The translations under genes and the position numbers were made by a program. A DNA stretch of 64,000 nt, from assembly GCA_964304625.1 (NCBI GenBank), contig OZ199840.1, forward strand, positions 4,092,001-4,156,000, read 5' to 3'. Positions 20,963 through 33,867 of this stretch are shown here, in pieces; positions within the stretch are counted from its first letter, which is position 1, and the number at the start of each line of letters is the position of its first letter. The notes below the pieces were generated by a model. The model was not told where the DNA came from and did no database searches. It saw only the letters and a program-made list of their open reading frames with translations. Source of the DNA: Kudoa neothunni (lineage: Eukaryota > Cnidaria).

Positions 20963-23245
20963 TTACTGAGGGCGATTGTCCATAGAAAAATTTTTCATAT
21001 AAAAAAGTATATAACTAAAAATCAATAAATAATGAGTAAATCTCACCATCACTAAAACATAAAAATAACTACCATTCACATTGTGAAACAGTTTCAAAGG
21101 AAACTGGTAGAATATCTTCATCATCACATAGATACCACTAGAAAATAAATAAGAGCCCATTCTTGTCGGCATAATAGAGAATACTTGTTGATTGATTCTA
21201 ACATAGGATAGGTAATGACCGGAGTGATAGGCACCTTTGTGTACAACGACACCATACAAAGTGTATTGAGTGCCGCCATTTTTTTCAATATCATCGCAAG
21301 CTTTAATGTCATTATCATCGTTATAGAAATGTTTGGTGGTGGCATCAATGAAATCTTTGAGATCGAGATGAAGAGGAAATTCAATTTTCGTATCGAGTTT
21401 TTTAACGCCATCGCCAAGAGTGAATCTCTGTAAAAATTTAGTATTACATTCAACTGATCGATTAATGGTGCAATAACTCACCTTCATATGTAAACAAAGA
21501 ATGGTGGGTAGTTTGTTGAGGGTGAATTTGGTGACTTTTTGCTAAATAACAACAAAATATCAATACCAGCGATAAGTAAAATTGGTGACAGAAATCCCAC
21601 ATACCTGTTGGGAATCACAATTGTGGCAGTAGGTGGTGGATCCATTGCACATAGTTTCCTCCTTTACAAATCTATTTCAATCACCTTAATCGTATCGACT
21701 GATAGTTTGATCAAGCATACGTTTCAATGCAATCATATAGATTAATGCTGTTTATTTTTTTAAGCAAAGAGTTTCCACTGGTGTCGCATTTATCTATGAA
21801 AGGAACAACAATAATGATTTTAAGCAAACGTCTTGTTTCTACTTGAGGTGGTTTTGCGGTTATCATCAACCTGTAAACCAAGTGAGATATCAATAAAAGG
21901 TTCGAATTTAGATGTGATATTTCTACAACAAATCAGTTAAGTAGACAACAAATGAACAATTACTTGCACGCCATACAAAACACTTTATGCGAATAGGATC
22001 CTTGAAAGATGTGACTTATGTTATCAGAAGTATCGAAATAAGATGGTTGGTTAGAGTAGGATAAATTAGATGTTGTGTTGGAGAGATTAGAGTTTTTCGA
22101 GCGAATGACACAACTAGAGTACAAGCAATCACTATTTAACAAACTCATCGGACAGTTAAATCCTAGATTGAGATTATAGGTGCATTTCTAAGCGGGAATT
22201 AGGTACCATAAATTTCGTTTCGAAGTTTTTCAATAATTAAAATAAAATATTCGTGAGCATCTTGTTGAGCGATAGCCAACGTTGAGTTTTTGTCTGTTGT
22301 ACACAAAGCTCGCATCAGACTTTCGACATTGAGTTTGAGATCACTTTCATTGGTGATCACCTAATAATTCCAATAAAATCTATCAAAAGCTAGACCTCAA
22401 CACAACAAAATTACATAGTGGAAAATTATTGTCAATAAACAGGTGATACAACTCTCTTTTGAGTGAGTACAGTTGTGGAAACCGGAGAGGAAAAAATGAG
22501 TAAGTGGAGGGGTTGCGAGTAGTATTTGAAGTACACAATTCAAAAAACAACTGTTTCCAATGTTAATTATTCCAGTTGGTGGTTTATCGATAGTGACAAA
22601 AGGATAAAAAGTGTTGGGATTAGTTGGCTCGATTCCTTTTCCGCTTGAAGTAGCGCGATCGAAAGAATGTTCATGGAAATATTGGTTAAATAGTTCTTCG
22701 AATAAATTTTTTTGTGTAAAAGAACAATCTTCAACACAATCCAACCCAGTATTGGTGGTCTGATGATAACTTTCACCAATCGAAGAAGCCTCGTTCAAAC
22801 AATAAACGCACGAAACCTTCGAATCCTTCAGATTCATGCACAAAAAATGCCCTGATGTCATTACATGATGACTCCAATGATTTTCTTTTAGACTACCCAT
22901 ATAGACACAATCCAAACATAGATATAAGTCGTCAAATGACTCTTTTTCACAGAGATCGCAACATGTTTTGCATTTGCTGAAATCCATACAATCTATCACA
23001 TTTTTTTGGAGGACCTTAATATGGGTAGGGAGTTGCTGTAATTCTTGGGGTTGAACATGACTACAACTGCTCACGATCTCACGCGCAAAACTCTCATCTA
23101 TCGATATTTAAATGCGTTACTATCATTCATATTGGAATGTGTTTTTATTACCTATCAAATTGTTGCCAGTGGCACTGACAACATTCTCAGTAAAAGTAGA
23201 ATTGGATATTAAACCATTTTCCTCTTTGCTGTAGTTTTGTTTCAT
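20963..23245 (-). CDS. USP22: USP22/Ubp8-like ubiquitin protease (SAGA deubiquitinase module)
   Basis: About nine exons joined by introns of 44-82 bases give a coherent protein of some 510 residues. The N-terminal Zn-finger UBP domain reads CKTCCDLC...LYLCLDC..H..H.....H, followed by the USP catalytic core: Cys box GIINIGNSCFLNCVLQ, QQDAHEYF, ISHIFQGSYSHKVFCMAC, a CxxC pair (MCNGSTTYCHNC), LPTILCLHMKRFTL, FPLHLDL, the His box GAYHSGHYLSYVR, WYLCDDEDI with the third catalytic residue, and a final YILFYMKNF. Human USP22 has the same domain order and similar length. The enzyme removes ubiquitin from histone H2B and H2A within the SAGA co-activator. The start is placed at ATG 23243-23245 because that exon splices in frame into the SSCSHVQPQELQ exon. 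It lies 342 bases behind the H3 gene on the same strand. No break is seen. Confidence 0.9.
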
Positions 23246-26200
23246 TATTTGTTTGAGATGCACAGCCGAAAATTCAACTAACTAATATTCAGGTTCGAAT
23301 TGGCAAGAGAGTTATTTTCGAGCTGAAAAAAATCATATCATCTCCAAAAATAAATCCACCACCAATTGTCACTATTTACCTCACTTTAAACTATCTTCTT
23401 TATTCACAACAACACAAAATTTGCACGATAACAACTGCACGATAATATCACTGTATAATGTAAAGGATTAAAATAACGATAGAACCACAAAAATTACATC
23501 TATGAGCCAATCAGTTTCACACAGGTTAAAGTGCTAGCAATAAACCTGCTCAGTCAGATCACAACCTTTCAATCTGCTATTCGAAGCTTTTATACCAACT
23601 ATAATAGCCAATCAATCAGCTCACAAATCTACCACCCACCACCAGATTATGAATACAACCGATGATATGGGGCATGTATTTTAATAGGCTTCTATTGATT
23701 GGTTTTGCTGATCGATCTCGTCACCTTGTTTGGATTGTTAAACCTTGTTATGTTCGGTTGGGTGGTACCAAATTTTTACACATTTATTCATTTTTTTATC
23801 GCCTCACTCAACATAAATATCGCATATAGTGGATTAAAATGTTAAATCGATTACGAAATTTTATCCTTTTTCTACTTTTTAGTTGAAATTCACGTCTTTC
23901 TGAATGTGTTAATGCGCCCTTATGCTGCAGTTATGCTTGATAATGGTTAAATTATATACGTAGAAATCTTTATGCGTCAGCGATCATCCTATCCATTGTA
24001 TATTAATGCTGTTAGTATTGCCATCATTGAATTGATTGTCTATTTATTTATTATCTAATTTTTCAATGATTTATGCGTTGATGTAACGATTTTAAAGTTT
24101 TTAATACGTAATATTCTACATTTCGTTATAATGAACAATAATGATGTTTATAATTAGATCTGCACCTTGTTATTTTTTCCATTAATCAAACATCTATTAT
24201 ATTTTTATTTTATGTTGATTAATTCGAATTATTTCAATTGAAACTTTTAGGTTAATCTTCCTCTAATAATCGTCCATTTTCGTTATGTAGATTAAGCGCT
24301 AGCACCAGATTAAACACTCTGTCACTAGCTTTGTATATCGCCATTCACACCTTTTAAGTATTGAATTGACTCAATGCACTTTTTCATGCCCAATTCACTC
24401 GTTCAACCTCTTATTTCGCTTTTATTCAAACATAGCACCATTGAATTTTGATTCGCATAATTGATATCATTAATCACTATGGCTACGACAGGATTGATTT
24501 AATCTTTTTTGTCTTATAAAAAACTTTATGACAAAATATATGATCTAAGTAGTATTATTAATGAGGAAATTAAATATTAGTGATATTATAATTCTAGTCG
24601 GTTTATTCATAACGAGAATAATTATTTCATTTTTGAGTTGCGTACGCGTGTGAAAACTTTATATAGTTAAAGTTTATTATATTTCCTCGATTTTTGGTAT
24701 ATGTATTCTTGTTATATTTAAATTTTAATTTGTATAAGCATTGAGTAAATTTATATAAATATTATAATATTTAAGCTTATATAGTCTCACACTTTATCAC
24801 TGGAACGCAGGGTTGTAAATAGTCTAGTTATAAGATGTGGTGAAAATTGAATTTATTCTATTGAATATTGTGATGTTTATTTAATTAATATTGGTTTTTT
24901 TTAATGTAGATATTATTGAGATTTATAAATTATCGTAATCGGTTTAAAGTTAACTGAAGAATATTTTTCTTATGTAACTTCTTTGATTCGACAATGTGCT
25001 GATCCATTCACATAAAGTAGAAAGTTACGAACGAAAATATTATTCTCAAATTTTATCATAACTTTTATAAATTATTTAAATACAGAAAAGATGTAATATC
25101 ACAATAATTAATTACTTCAATATACATAATTCTCAATCTTGAATAATTATTTTTAGTTTCATATAAGAATATTGGGGTATTCGTGATTTAAATTTAGGAA
25201 GTCGCTATTGATACGATCATAATATCCAGGTAGATATAGTTTCGACTGTATTTAATTATTTTTGATCCATAATCAATCATAGAATATCAAATTTTTTTTC
25301 AATCACGCTTTTTTTGAAATATTATATCGAATGCACATTTTTATATAAACATATTTTGATGGTTGAGATGTTAGTTGTCCCTCCTGTAAATGTGACTAAT
25401 TGACTTTTCAATCATAAATTTTATCCTTACGATTTATAATTTTTAAGATTTCTTATTGATTTAGAATTTAATAAATTATCTAGATTTCAGTATAGAGACA
25501 ATAAAAACTGAACTATATTTTTGAGTGAAATACATGAAAGTATTGTTATATAAAATCTATTTTTTCAGGTTTATAATCGATCTTGAATTAATTTTTAGCT
25601 TTCAATTGTTTTTATATGCAGTGGTTTTTGAATGAATCTATTTATGACATGATGCACGGCTGACACGTTTTTGTAGATTAAAAGTGTGCGTAGCATTTGT
25701 TATTCGATGGTTTATAGCAGGAAATAGATTTGGAGCTGTGTATTAAATATTAAACGATAAATTTTAATCAATATCTCAATATCCTATTTCCTCTTCATGA
25801 AAGTAGTTAGATATCAATTTCTATACTGATTCTTCCGACACATGTAAACTCCCTATTAATGTTTGTATTTCTTATTTTATAAGTTTTTTCTCGTCATATT
25901 TTTATTGTAGAATTTATTTTAATATACAAATTATTAAAATAGTTTCTAAAATAATATATTAAGTCGTTTTTTTTAGATCTAATTATGTTTTAGCCAGAAC
26001 GTTAGTGTCACGACGATGTGTCCGACTCAATTAAATTTTTCATTACGTAAGCCCAAGTTCCCACATCCTCAAATGCCTTGGTTTTTCAGTAAATTTTATT
26101 CTCCAATTAATATCATCAATTAACTTTTATGATCTATTCATTATTAATATAAAAGTTTTTTGATTAACAAACCACTAATAGTCACTCAAATTAGGCAATG

Positions 26201-27280
26201 TGAGTAGTGATGTTAGCGCACGCGTTAACGTCACTATTTATATAACAAGCAAGCTAAATCGAACTACAGCTAAAAAATAAATCGCAAAAATATTAATTTT
26301 ATAAATAAAATATGTGTGCGATACGTAACATCGGGGTTATAAATTAATATATGAATGGCGATTGTTTGCGTTATTTATTATTAAAAAAATGCATAAAAAA
26401 GTTTTGAAAAATAAAACATTATAATAACTTAATATTCATAAATAAAAACAAGGGAATGCGATTTGTGATTTATGATAAATCATAAAAATGATGTAAACAA
26501 TACAGGGTTACAATAAAACATTGAATACTAAACATTAATTTTGGACCATGTTTTTATTTTTTTTTTAAATTATCGAAAAGACCAGTAAGTTTATTTTATT
26601 TAATTATTAGAATTATTTTAACAGCTATTTAAGAATTTTAATATATAAAATCTAATAATTTATAAAATTTAAAAGTGACAACATTTTATTATCAAGAAAA
26701 AATTGTTTATCGTTATCACAACTTTATTAATTTGTTATATAAAAAATTTATAAACTAAAAATAATGTTTCGCCTTATGTTAGACTATTATTTGTAGTTGT
26801 ATATGATAGTAATAGAGTAATACTAACGATTTTAACGTATTTCAATTGGATATGCGCGTAACACAATGCGCACAAGGTATGTAGTCAAGTAGCTTTTATC
26901 GAGGGCGACAGAACAAGTACTAATGCGTAAATTTTATTCTTTTCTCTTAATAGTTGTAACAGAGTTCTTTGCGGTGATATTCAATGGAGACAACATTGCA
27001 CCACAACAACTATTACGTGATTAATAAGGATTATCTACCTGACTCGTAAAGGTTTCTCAATCCATCTCTGAAAAAAATAAAAATTTATTTTTTTTACTTA
27101 TATGTTATTATTATTTTGCAACAGTCAAATCTTCTATTATATAGTAAAACTACTTTTTTCGCATTTATCATTAAATTTAAAAATTCTGCACACAATGAGT
27201 TACTGACTATTGTTTAAAGATGTAGCAAGAATTTAAATGATTTATATTGAGAACAATATTTCCCACAAGGACATTCTTAA
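23246..27280. other. 4 kb AT-rich intergenic region
   Basis: I find no gene, RNA gene or intact repeat. The first few hundred bases upstream of USP22 would hold its promoter but no clear element stands out. About 26870-27060 is slightly richer in GC and has no frame that I recognise. Confidence 0.45.
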
Positions 27281-28156
27281 CTCTCCGTGTACTGCGCCGA
27301 AAAAAATCACGTGTGTTCCGATGGGGTCCGCTCGGACCCCAGAAAAAACTGTCTTAATGGTTTTTAATTTCTTTGTGCCATGTTTTAAATAATTTTTCAT
27401 CTATTTATAAGATGTTTTTCGTAGGAAATTTAATTGGTTATGAAGCGTCGGTAGACCTCAGAACGGAGTCCCATAATGCATCAATATCGGCTATTTAAAA
27501 GTAAGAAAGAATCTAACGGCACAAAAATTAAGCAAATTTCATCTAAAAAATAGTCGTTTGGAATGTGAAAACCATTTCTCAATAATAAATTGCAAGTAAA
27601 ATTGATCCGAGCGCACATCAACGGCGGCAGCTTTTTCGTATGAAATCGGAAACAACAAATTAACAATAAATAAAATAAATTGAATAAAGATGCCTTGGCT
27701 CAAATTTATAATTTAACGAATTTTTTTAAGGAACATACAAAAAGCAAAGTTCAAATTGACTCTTGACATTTGATTTATACATCTTTTTTTGTCAGACGTA
27801 ATTTGTGTTTTGAAAACACTAGATTTGCCGTGTTACTTTTGTTATGTAATTCTTAATTTCCACTTAATTTTGTTGTTTTAAACATTTTCCTTATAAATTT
27901 AATAATATCAGAAATAGGTTTTCATAGTTACAAAATTAAGTGAAACGACCGAAAATTCCACTATTGATTCGCTCTAATAATCATTAAAATTAGCTGATAA
28001 TCATTTTTTAAATGTAATGTTTTTACGCCGTTCGAAGTGTTTTAAACTTCTAGAGTAATTTCTAAATTTACAGATGGCTCAGATTTGTCTACCCGAGACT
28101 GGATTCAAGTTAATCGGAAGTGGGGTCCGCGTGGACCCCACTCCGGACAGCGAGGG
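27281..28156. mobile_element. piggyBac-type MITE, TTAA-flanked, with subterminal hairpins
   Basis: The left end is TTAA then CTCTCCGTGT; the right end, reverse complemented, begins CCCTCGCTGTCCGGAG next to TTGA, a mutated TTAA. A second copy at 57055-57218 keeps the better end (CTCTCCCTGTCCG with TTAA). Near-perfect palindromes sit just inside both ends: ggggtccgctcggacccc (27323-27340) and ggggtccgcgtggacccc (28122-28139). The 876-base body has no transposase that I recognise. Assignment to piggyBac rests on the TTAA site and the style of the tips. Confidence 0.75.
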
Positions 28157-28918
28157 TTGAAGCATTATAATATAAACGCGCGCAGTTAGAAACCGAGGAC
28201 CTAAGCCACCAAAAAAGTGCATGCGCCGAGTGGGTTCTGTGGCGAGTAGAATGTTATTTCACTATTAAAATAAATTAATACACTGAAATTGGATTAAATA
28301 ATTAATTTATATTCGCAATATCCAATTTTATATGAAAATTTGATAAATCCGTTGAAAAATTAGTGTACAGTCAACTATTAGGCAAATGTTTTTCAAACCA
28401 CAATTTTTGCTGTTTTAAAACACTAGAAGATAAAATATTGAGATGACACAGGGTTGGTCTTAAAAATAGATTGACAGAGAAACTATTTATCGCATCATGT
28501 CGGCCGACCAACTTCGGTAATCCCAAAATTTAGAGCGGTACATCAATAACGTAAGGCAGTTTTTTTCTAAATGAGATAAAAGCTTTCGTCTTTCCATTTT
28601 TTAATTGCAAATAGCTTCCATTCGTGGTTCAGAGATAGAGTTAATTTTTAGAACCTCTACAATTTACTACGATCTCGGTATTACAATGATATATTATATA
28701 TTTTATTAAACAAATATAGATATAATATAGAATTAATTCCAAAAATAATTCATAAGTAATACCGGTGCTAATTGGATGAATAAACCAAACAATGTATATT
28801 AGTTCGTGTAAACAATAACACGAACGAATACAATAAAATGAATTGTCTGGGATAAACAAAGGTCCAGAAAAAGCCTTTATCATTTTATTTTCGTTAAAAT
28901 TTAATGAATTTAATAGAC

Positions 28919-28946
28919 ATATATATATATATATATATATATATTA
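28919..28946. repeat. (AT)n microsatellite
   Basis: About 14 uninterrupted AT dinucleotides. Confidence 0.95.
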
Positions 28947-29457
28947 ATATACGGGAAGGGAATAAATTGTAACGATATTATCCAAAACAATTAAGATTTA
29001 ATGGTTATAATCCAATAAAAAACTTTTTTAATCCACAAATCAATTATGAATATTATGGTCGCTTGATATAATAAAACGATTATATATGAGAAAAGGAGTC
29101 GACGCTGAATCCGATAGGCCATCAGAATTAATGTACATAAATTATTAATTATACTGATTAGTTTCATAAGTATTAAAAAATAATAACTTAATTTTCATTA
29201 TAAGTTTATGTATATAATATGATTTTTTTAATTTTTTCGCTCAATGCTTTTAAATAAATGCTTACATTTATACGATTAAACTGAAATTTCTATTTCCACT
29301 TAGAAATTTAAAATTTAAGCCAGGATTTTAAAAAATACCAAAATATTAATAAATCTTCACGTAATATAAGAAAAAAAGATCAAAGAATATACATTTTAAT
29401 GTATCGTAAAATTCATGTTGGATCAACCGATTTTTGGTACATTAGAGGGTTTATAAC

Positions 29458-29483
29458 ATATATATATATATATATATATATAT
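29458..29483. repeat. (AT)n microsatellite
   Basis: About 13 uninterrupted AT dinucleotides, in a similar setting about 540 bases beyond the first tract. Confidence 0.95.
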
Positions 29484-30233
29484 TAAATATATCAGATATA
29501 TGGTCTCATGAAACCCATGACAATCGATCGATTAAGAATTATTAAATTAATCTTATTTACAAGGAAATTTACTGTTAATAGTATGAGAATTGATTTTGAA
29601 AAAGTTTAGAAATAATTTTTTAACATAATCACGTTGACAAATTTAAATATAGAGGGGATTGCGATATCGTACGAGAAATAGTCGATCCCATCCTATCCAT
29701 GAATGAAGGGAATGCCGAAATAATTTTTAGAATATCTTGAGTTTCAGTATTTTATTTATCTAATTCTAAAACTCCTGATCGTACGACATTTCTAGAGGAA
29801 AACGAAATTAAAATTTTCTAAGCCATATTGTAGATATCGTGTAACGTAGATTGGTGCTATTTTTCTTCGTATTTTATAACAATAAAATAAAAAGTATTAA
29901 TTTAAATATAATCGCACATTAAAAATAACGTACCAATTAAGAAATTAATAAAACGCAGAAATCACACCATAAGTCTTTTTGGGGAAAAAGGAGTAGAATT
30001 AATTGGGAATTATGAGAAATTTTATTCTCGAATATAGAAAATTATGATCAAATAAATAACTAACTAAAAGATACAATGAATGGTGGATAATCTTAATTTT
30101 TTGGTCGAGTCCAATCGTGGCTTTTGGGTGTCATAATCGAGATTATTTTAGTTGTCAAATGCCGACATTGAGAGTAACGTAGCCTTTATCGTCAATTTTA
30201 ACTAAAATTGATATTTAGGAGGTTTTAAAATTT

Positions 30234-32258
30234 TTGGATATTTTATCAAGAAAACATGGTTTTAACAATTTTGATCACTCATGTAAAAGCGCGATTAAAT
30301 GGGACCAATCTGAATGTATTCCTATGACAAGGCTTTTGTTGAATAAATGTAATGTTAAGGTATTTCGGATACGAATATTTGATTCATGTATTTACATCTT
30401 CTATGCATATTATCTGTAATATATAGGATGAGACGCTAGATAATCTAAAGATAATACACATTTCTGGAACTAAAGGAAAGGTTTACCTGGATTTTACATA
30501 AAACCTTTATTGATACGGTGAATAACCTTTCAAGGGATCTGTTGGTACCTTTTGTGAGAGTATTCTTCATGAATTTTCTCTGAAGACGGGCTTTTTTAGG
30601 TATTCCACATCATTAAATTAAATTATTTATTCATACACGAGGATTGATTTGTTTTTAGCTCCCCAAATCTATATGATATTCGTGAAAGAATTCGATTGGA
30701 TAAAAAAATGATATCTACTCAGATGTTTGACGATTATTACGAGTTTGTAAAAAAATGTTTGCTTGAAGACGATGTAAGCACCAATTATTGCTAATTTATT
30801 TTTTTCATGTAATAAAAATAGGTTGATTTTGACTTTAAATTTCGAAATTTTACAAGACCTGTTGGATTTTTTATGTTTATGACGGTTTTATGTTATGTGA
30901 TATTTGTAAATGAACAAGTTATTGATTGATTTTGCTGTTTCTAATTAATAGAAACTTAAGATTGAAGTGGCGATAATTGAGTGTGGAGTTGGAGGTCGAT
31001 ACGACTGTACTAATGTGGTACAGCACACACAACTTTGTGGAATAACTGAAATAGGGTTAGAACATGAGGAAATTCTTGGAAATACAATCGAAAAAATTAT
31101 TCATCATAAAAGTGGGATAATAAAAAAGAACAGTAAAGTTTATTTAATAAAACCAACTCAGTTTTCAGTGCTCAAGGACGTGAAGAACGAAGCTGCCCTG
31201 AATAATGTAATCAGATTGACTATTCAGCACAAATTATTTTTTTACAATATTTAGGCTTCACTTGATATGGTGGATAGATATACCTATCCATGGATCTCTC
31301 ATTTAAAGCTAAATATGGGTGGGATTCATCAATATGATAATGCTTCATTAGCACTTTCTCTGGCTACATCTATGCTATTAAATTGTATTATATTAGTAGT
31401 TTAATTTAATTAAAACATTTGTCAATTTAGATGATATTAATTGTGTAAATAACGACTTATTTTATACAAAAATAACAAAAGCATTAGAAAGTTGTCATCT
31501 TCCTGGCAGATGTGACTTAATTTGTAAAGATAATATAAGATTTTTTATTGATGGAGCTCATACTGAAGAGAGCATTCAGGTTGTTTTTCGATATTTAAAA
31601 TACATTCTCATGTTTTTCCGGAAACTTTGAATATTTTTAATTTTCTTTAGATTTAACTTATTAAATTATTCTTAATTAATGATTAATAAGGATTATTTAG
31701 TGTTGCATCAATTGGATTGAAAATTGCAACTTTTTCACAAATACTAAGTAATTTAATCTTTATCTCACAAATAAACATATTTATAAAGTTGTAGAAAGAT
31801 TCTGGTATTTTTTTGTACAGGTGGAAGAAATTATATTAAATTTTTGAACATACTCTCTGTATGATATATTTTGTGTGTGTTCTTTTTATTATTTGGTTGG
31901 TAGGAAAAACAGTTTGACACCTATATATTCTGTCCGAACGTAGTTGACGTCTCGACCGAGTGGAATAGCGGTAGTGGTTGGATTTTGAGCTAATTTTTAC
32001 ATTATTATAGACATCATGTGTTTTGATCACGAGAAGCTTTCTAGGGAAAAATGTTCCCGGTCCATGTTATACGGTTTCTGCTCTTCTAAAGTCAGCATAA
32101 AAAAGGATGTGTTATTTTTTCCAAACGTTGATGATACGATCAAATATATAAAGAAAATTTCAGCAATTAAAAGCTTTAACGGTTCTAATGTACTTGTCAT
32201 CGGCAGCATGTATTTGGCTGGCTGTTTTCTTTCACAACTGAAAGCCCATTTCAGATAA
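30234..32258 (+). CDS. FPGS: folylpolyglutamate synthase
   Basis: This enzyme adds glutamates to folates in the cytosol and mitochondria, trapping them in the cell. Exons read in family order: a short N-terminus, MTRLLLNKCNVK spliced to DETLDNLKIIHISGTKGK and then GSVGTFCESIL, which makes the ATP-binding GTKGKGS loop across an intron. Then LKTGFFSSPNLYDIRERIRL, FRNFTRPVGFFMFM, the Mg/ATP segment VAIIECGVGGRYDCTNVV, GLEHEEILGNTIEKII, NMGGIHQYDNASLALSL, LPGRCDLI..IRFFIDGAHTEESIQ, KQFDTYIFCPNVVDVSTEWN, and a C-terminal VLVIGSMYLAGCFLSQLK ending in TAA. The introns that I could bound are mostly 40-70 bases. The exon that normally lies between GAHTEES and QFD was not found in 31577-31900, so it is diverged or lost. 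The N-terminus looks short, with no evident mitochondrial leader. Confidence 0.88.
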
Positions 32259-33867
32259 TTATTTTGTTCAGTAGAATATTCTTATTTAATTTTTTTTTGA
32301 AAAGTAATGATATTGAAAAAATTGGAGAAATTAAGTCAATCAAACATTTAAGTTGCTAAATTATAATACATTTCTGTATTTGAATAAGATATTCATTCAA
32401 AAAATTATTTATGTAGATAAGTTAAAAATATTAGTCAGACAACAAAGACGCATTCGTGGATTCGAGGGAGAATGATGAAATCACGTGCTTCGGTTAATTA
32501 CCGAACATAAGCATGCAATAAATTGTGGTGAGAAAATTTTTTCCCCATTTTTAAATTTACAGAAAAGTCTGTTAACTTTTCAGTGCCAAATAAATTTATC
32601 TTAGAAGGCGAAATAATTAATAACCGTTACAGATTTCCAATGTGAATTGTTCCATATAAAATTATTGATCCATTGTAAACGTTCGTTGTAGTTAGAAAAT
32701 ACAACGAAAGAAGTCCTAATAAAGGCAATAACTTTTTCGTGTAATTTAAAGATAAAGTAACAAGAAGCACGATATTTAGGCCAATTTGTTTTTGCATGTC
32801 ATCGAGGAAGGAAGTGAAGTGGTTAAATTGTCTAAACTGATAGTTGAACATAAAATAATATTAGCCCCTAAGGAATATACCATATTTTTATTCAAAAAAT
32901 GTAAAATTTACGATTGTAGTTAGAGAAAATGTTGTGCAAAAAACAAGAAACAAGCTGGTCGACTAATTTAAAAAATCCAAGAATTAGATGTCGAAATTAA
33001 GTGTAGTCTTTCTCAACCAATAAAAATATTAACAATTATCAGGAAAACTATTTTGATATAAATTTAAATAAATATTTCTTAATGAATTTATTTTTGAGTT
33101 TTATTGTGACTAATCCGATATCACACGTTCGCAGGTGCAGTCATTATTTTGTATATTAACATCTCCCTTTTAATTGTTACATTAATAGTTTCTTTTTTTT
33201 ATATAGTATATATAACTATTTTTGAACCATTTTACATGACTAAAAAAAGAAATAGACACTTTGCTGCTATAATATAAAACTTTAAGACAAAATTTGTTTA
33301 CGGACGTTCCCTCGCCTATTTGACAAAAATAATTCTAAATGAAGCGATAAATTATTTTTATTAAGTCCAATTTTTGGAATCTTTGTTTGAACATTTATAA
33401 AAATAATTTTTCCTCTTAATAATCACTTTAAACTTTATATAATAAACTTGTTGCAAGTTATAACCTAGGATTAGAAATTAAATAAAAGTTTGTAGTGAGT
33501 ATAATTCCTCGTGATATATTATATGAAATGAAAATTTAATTCTTCTATTATTATTATGATTGTAATATAACAATTGATAAATGTTAATCATCATTAACGT
33601 GCCACAAATTTCTTATGTAGCTCGATTAACTAATATCATAGAACAATAACATTAATTGGCTTCGAGCTTTCAACGATTTATCGCTCCACACGGAAGTAGA
33701 AGCAGTCCTTTGTAAGAATATTGGTAGTATAACAATTTAATCGCTCAAGTGCTGCTCTACAATAAACTATTGAATAGTTGGAATTTGATACTTTAATAAT
33801 TTAATGATTCAAATTTCACCTGCAATTACATCAGTTATTTCTGAACAAAAAACGATTTAATAAAAAA
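32259..33867. other. AT-rich intergenic region between FPGS and MSH5
   Basis: No gene or repeat recognised. Confidence 0.5.

Larger units (their letters stand above)
28157..30233. other. AT-rich intergenic region with two TA microsatellites
   Basis: No gene recognised. Two (AT)n tracts are present at 28919-28946 and 29458-29483. The rest is AT-rich filler. Confidence 0.5.

Noticed and set aside
26880-27070. Possible small exon on the minus strand (WIEKPLRV)
   Set aside because: Only about 35 bases are open between splice-like signals and no neighbouring exon extends it.
28919-29483. Two AT microsatellites considered as the ends of one element
   Set aside because: Their flanks are not direct or inverted repeats of each other.
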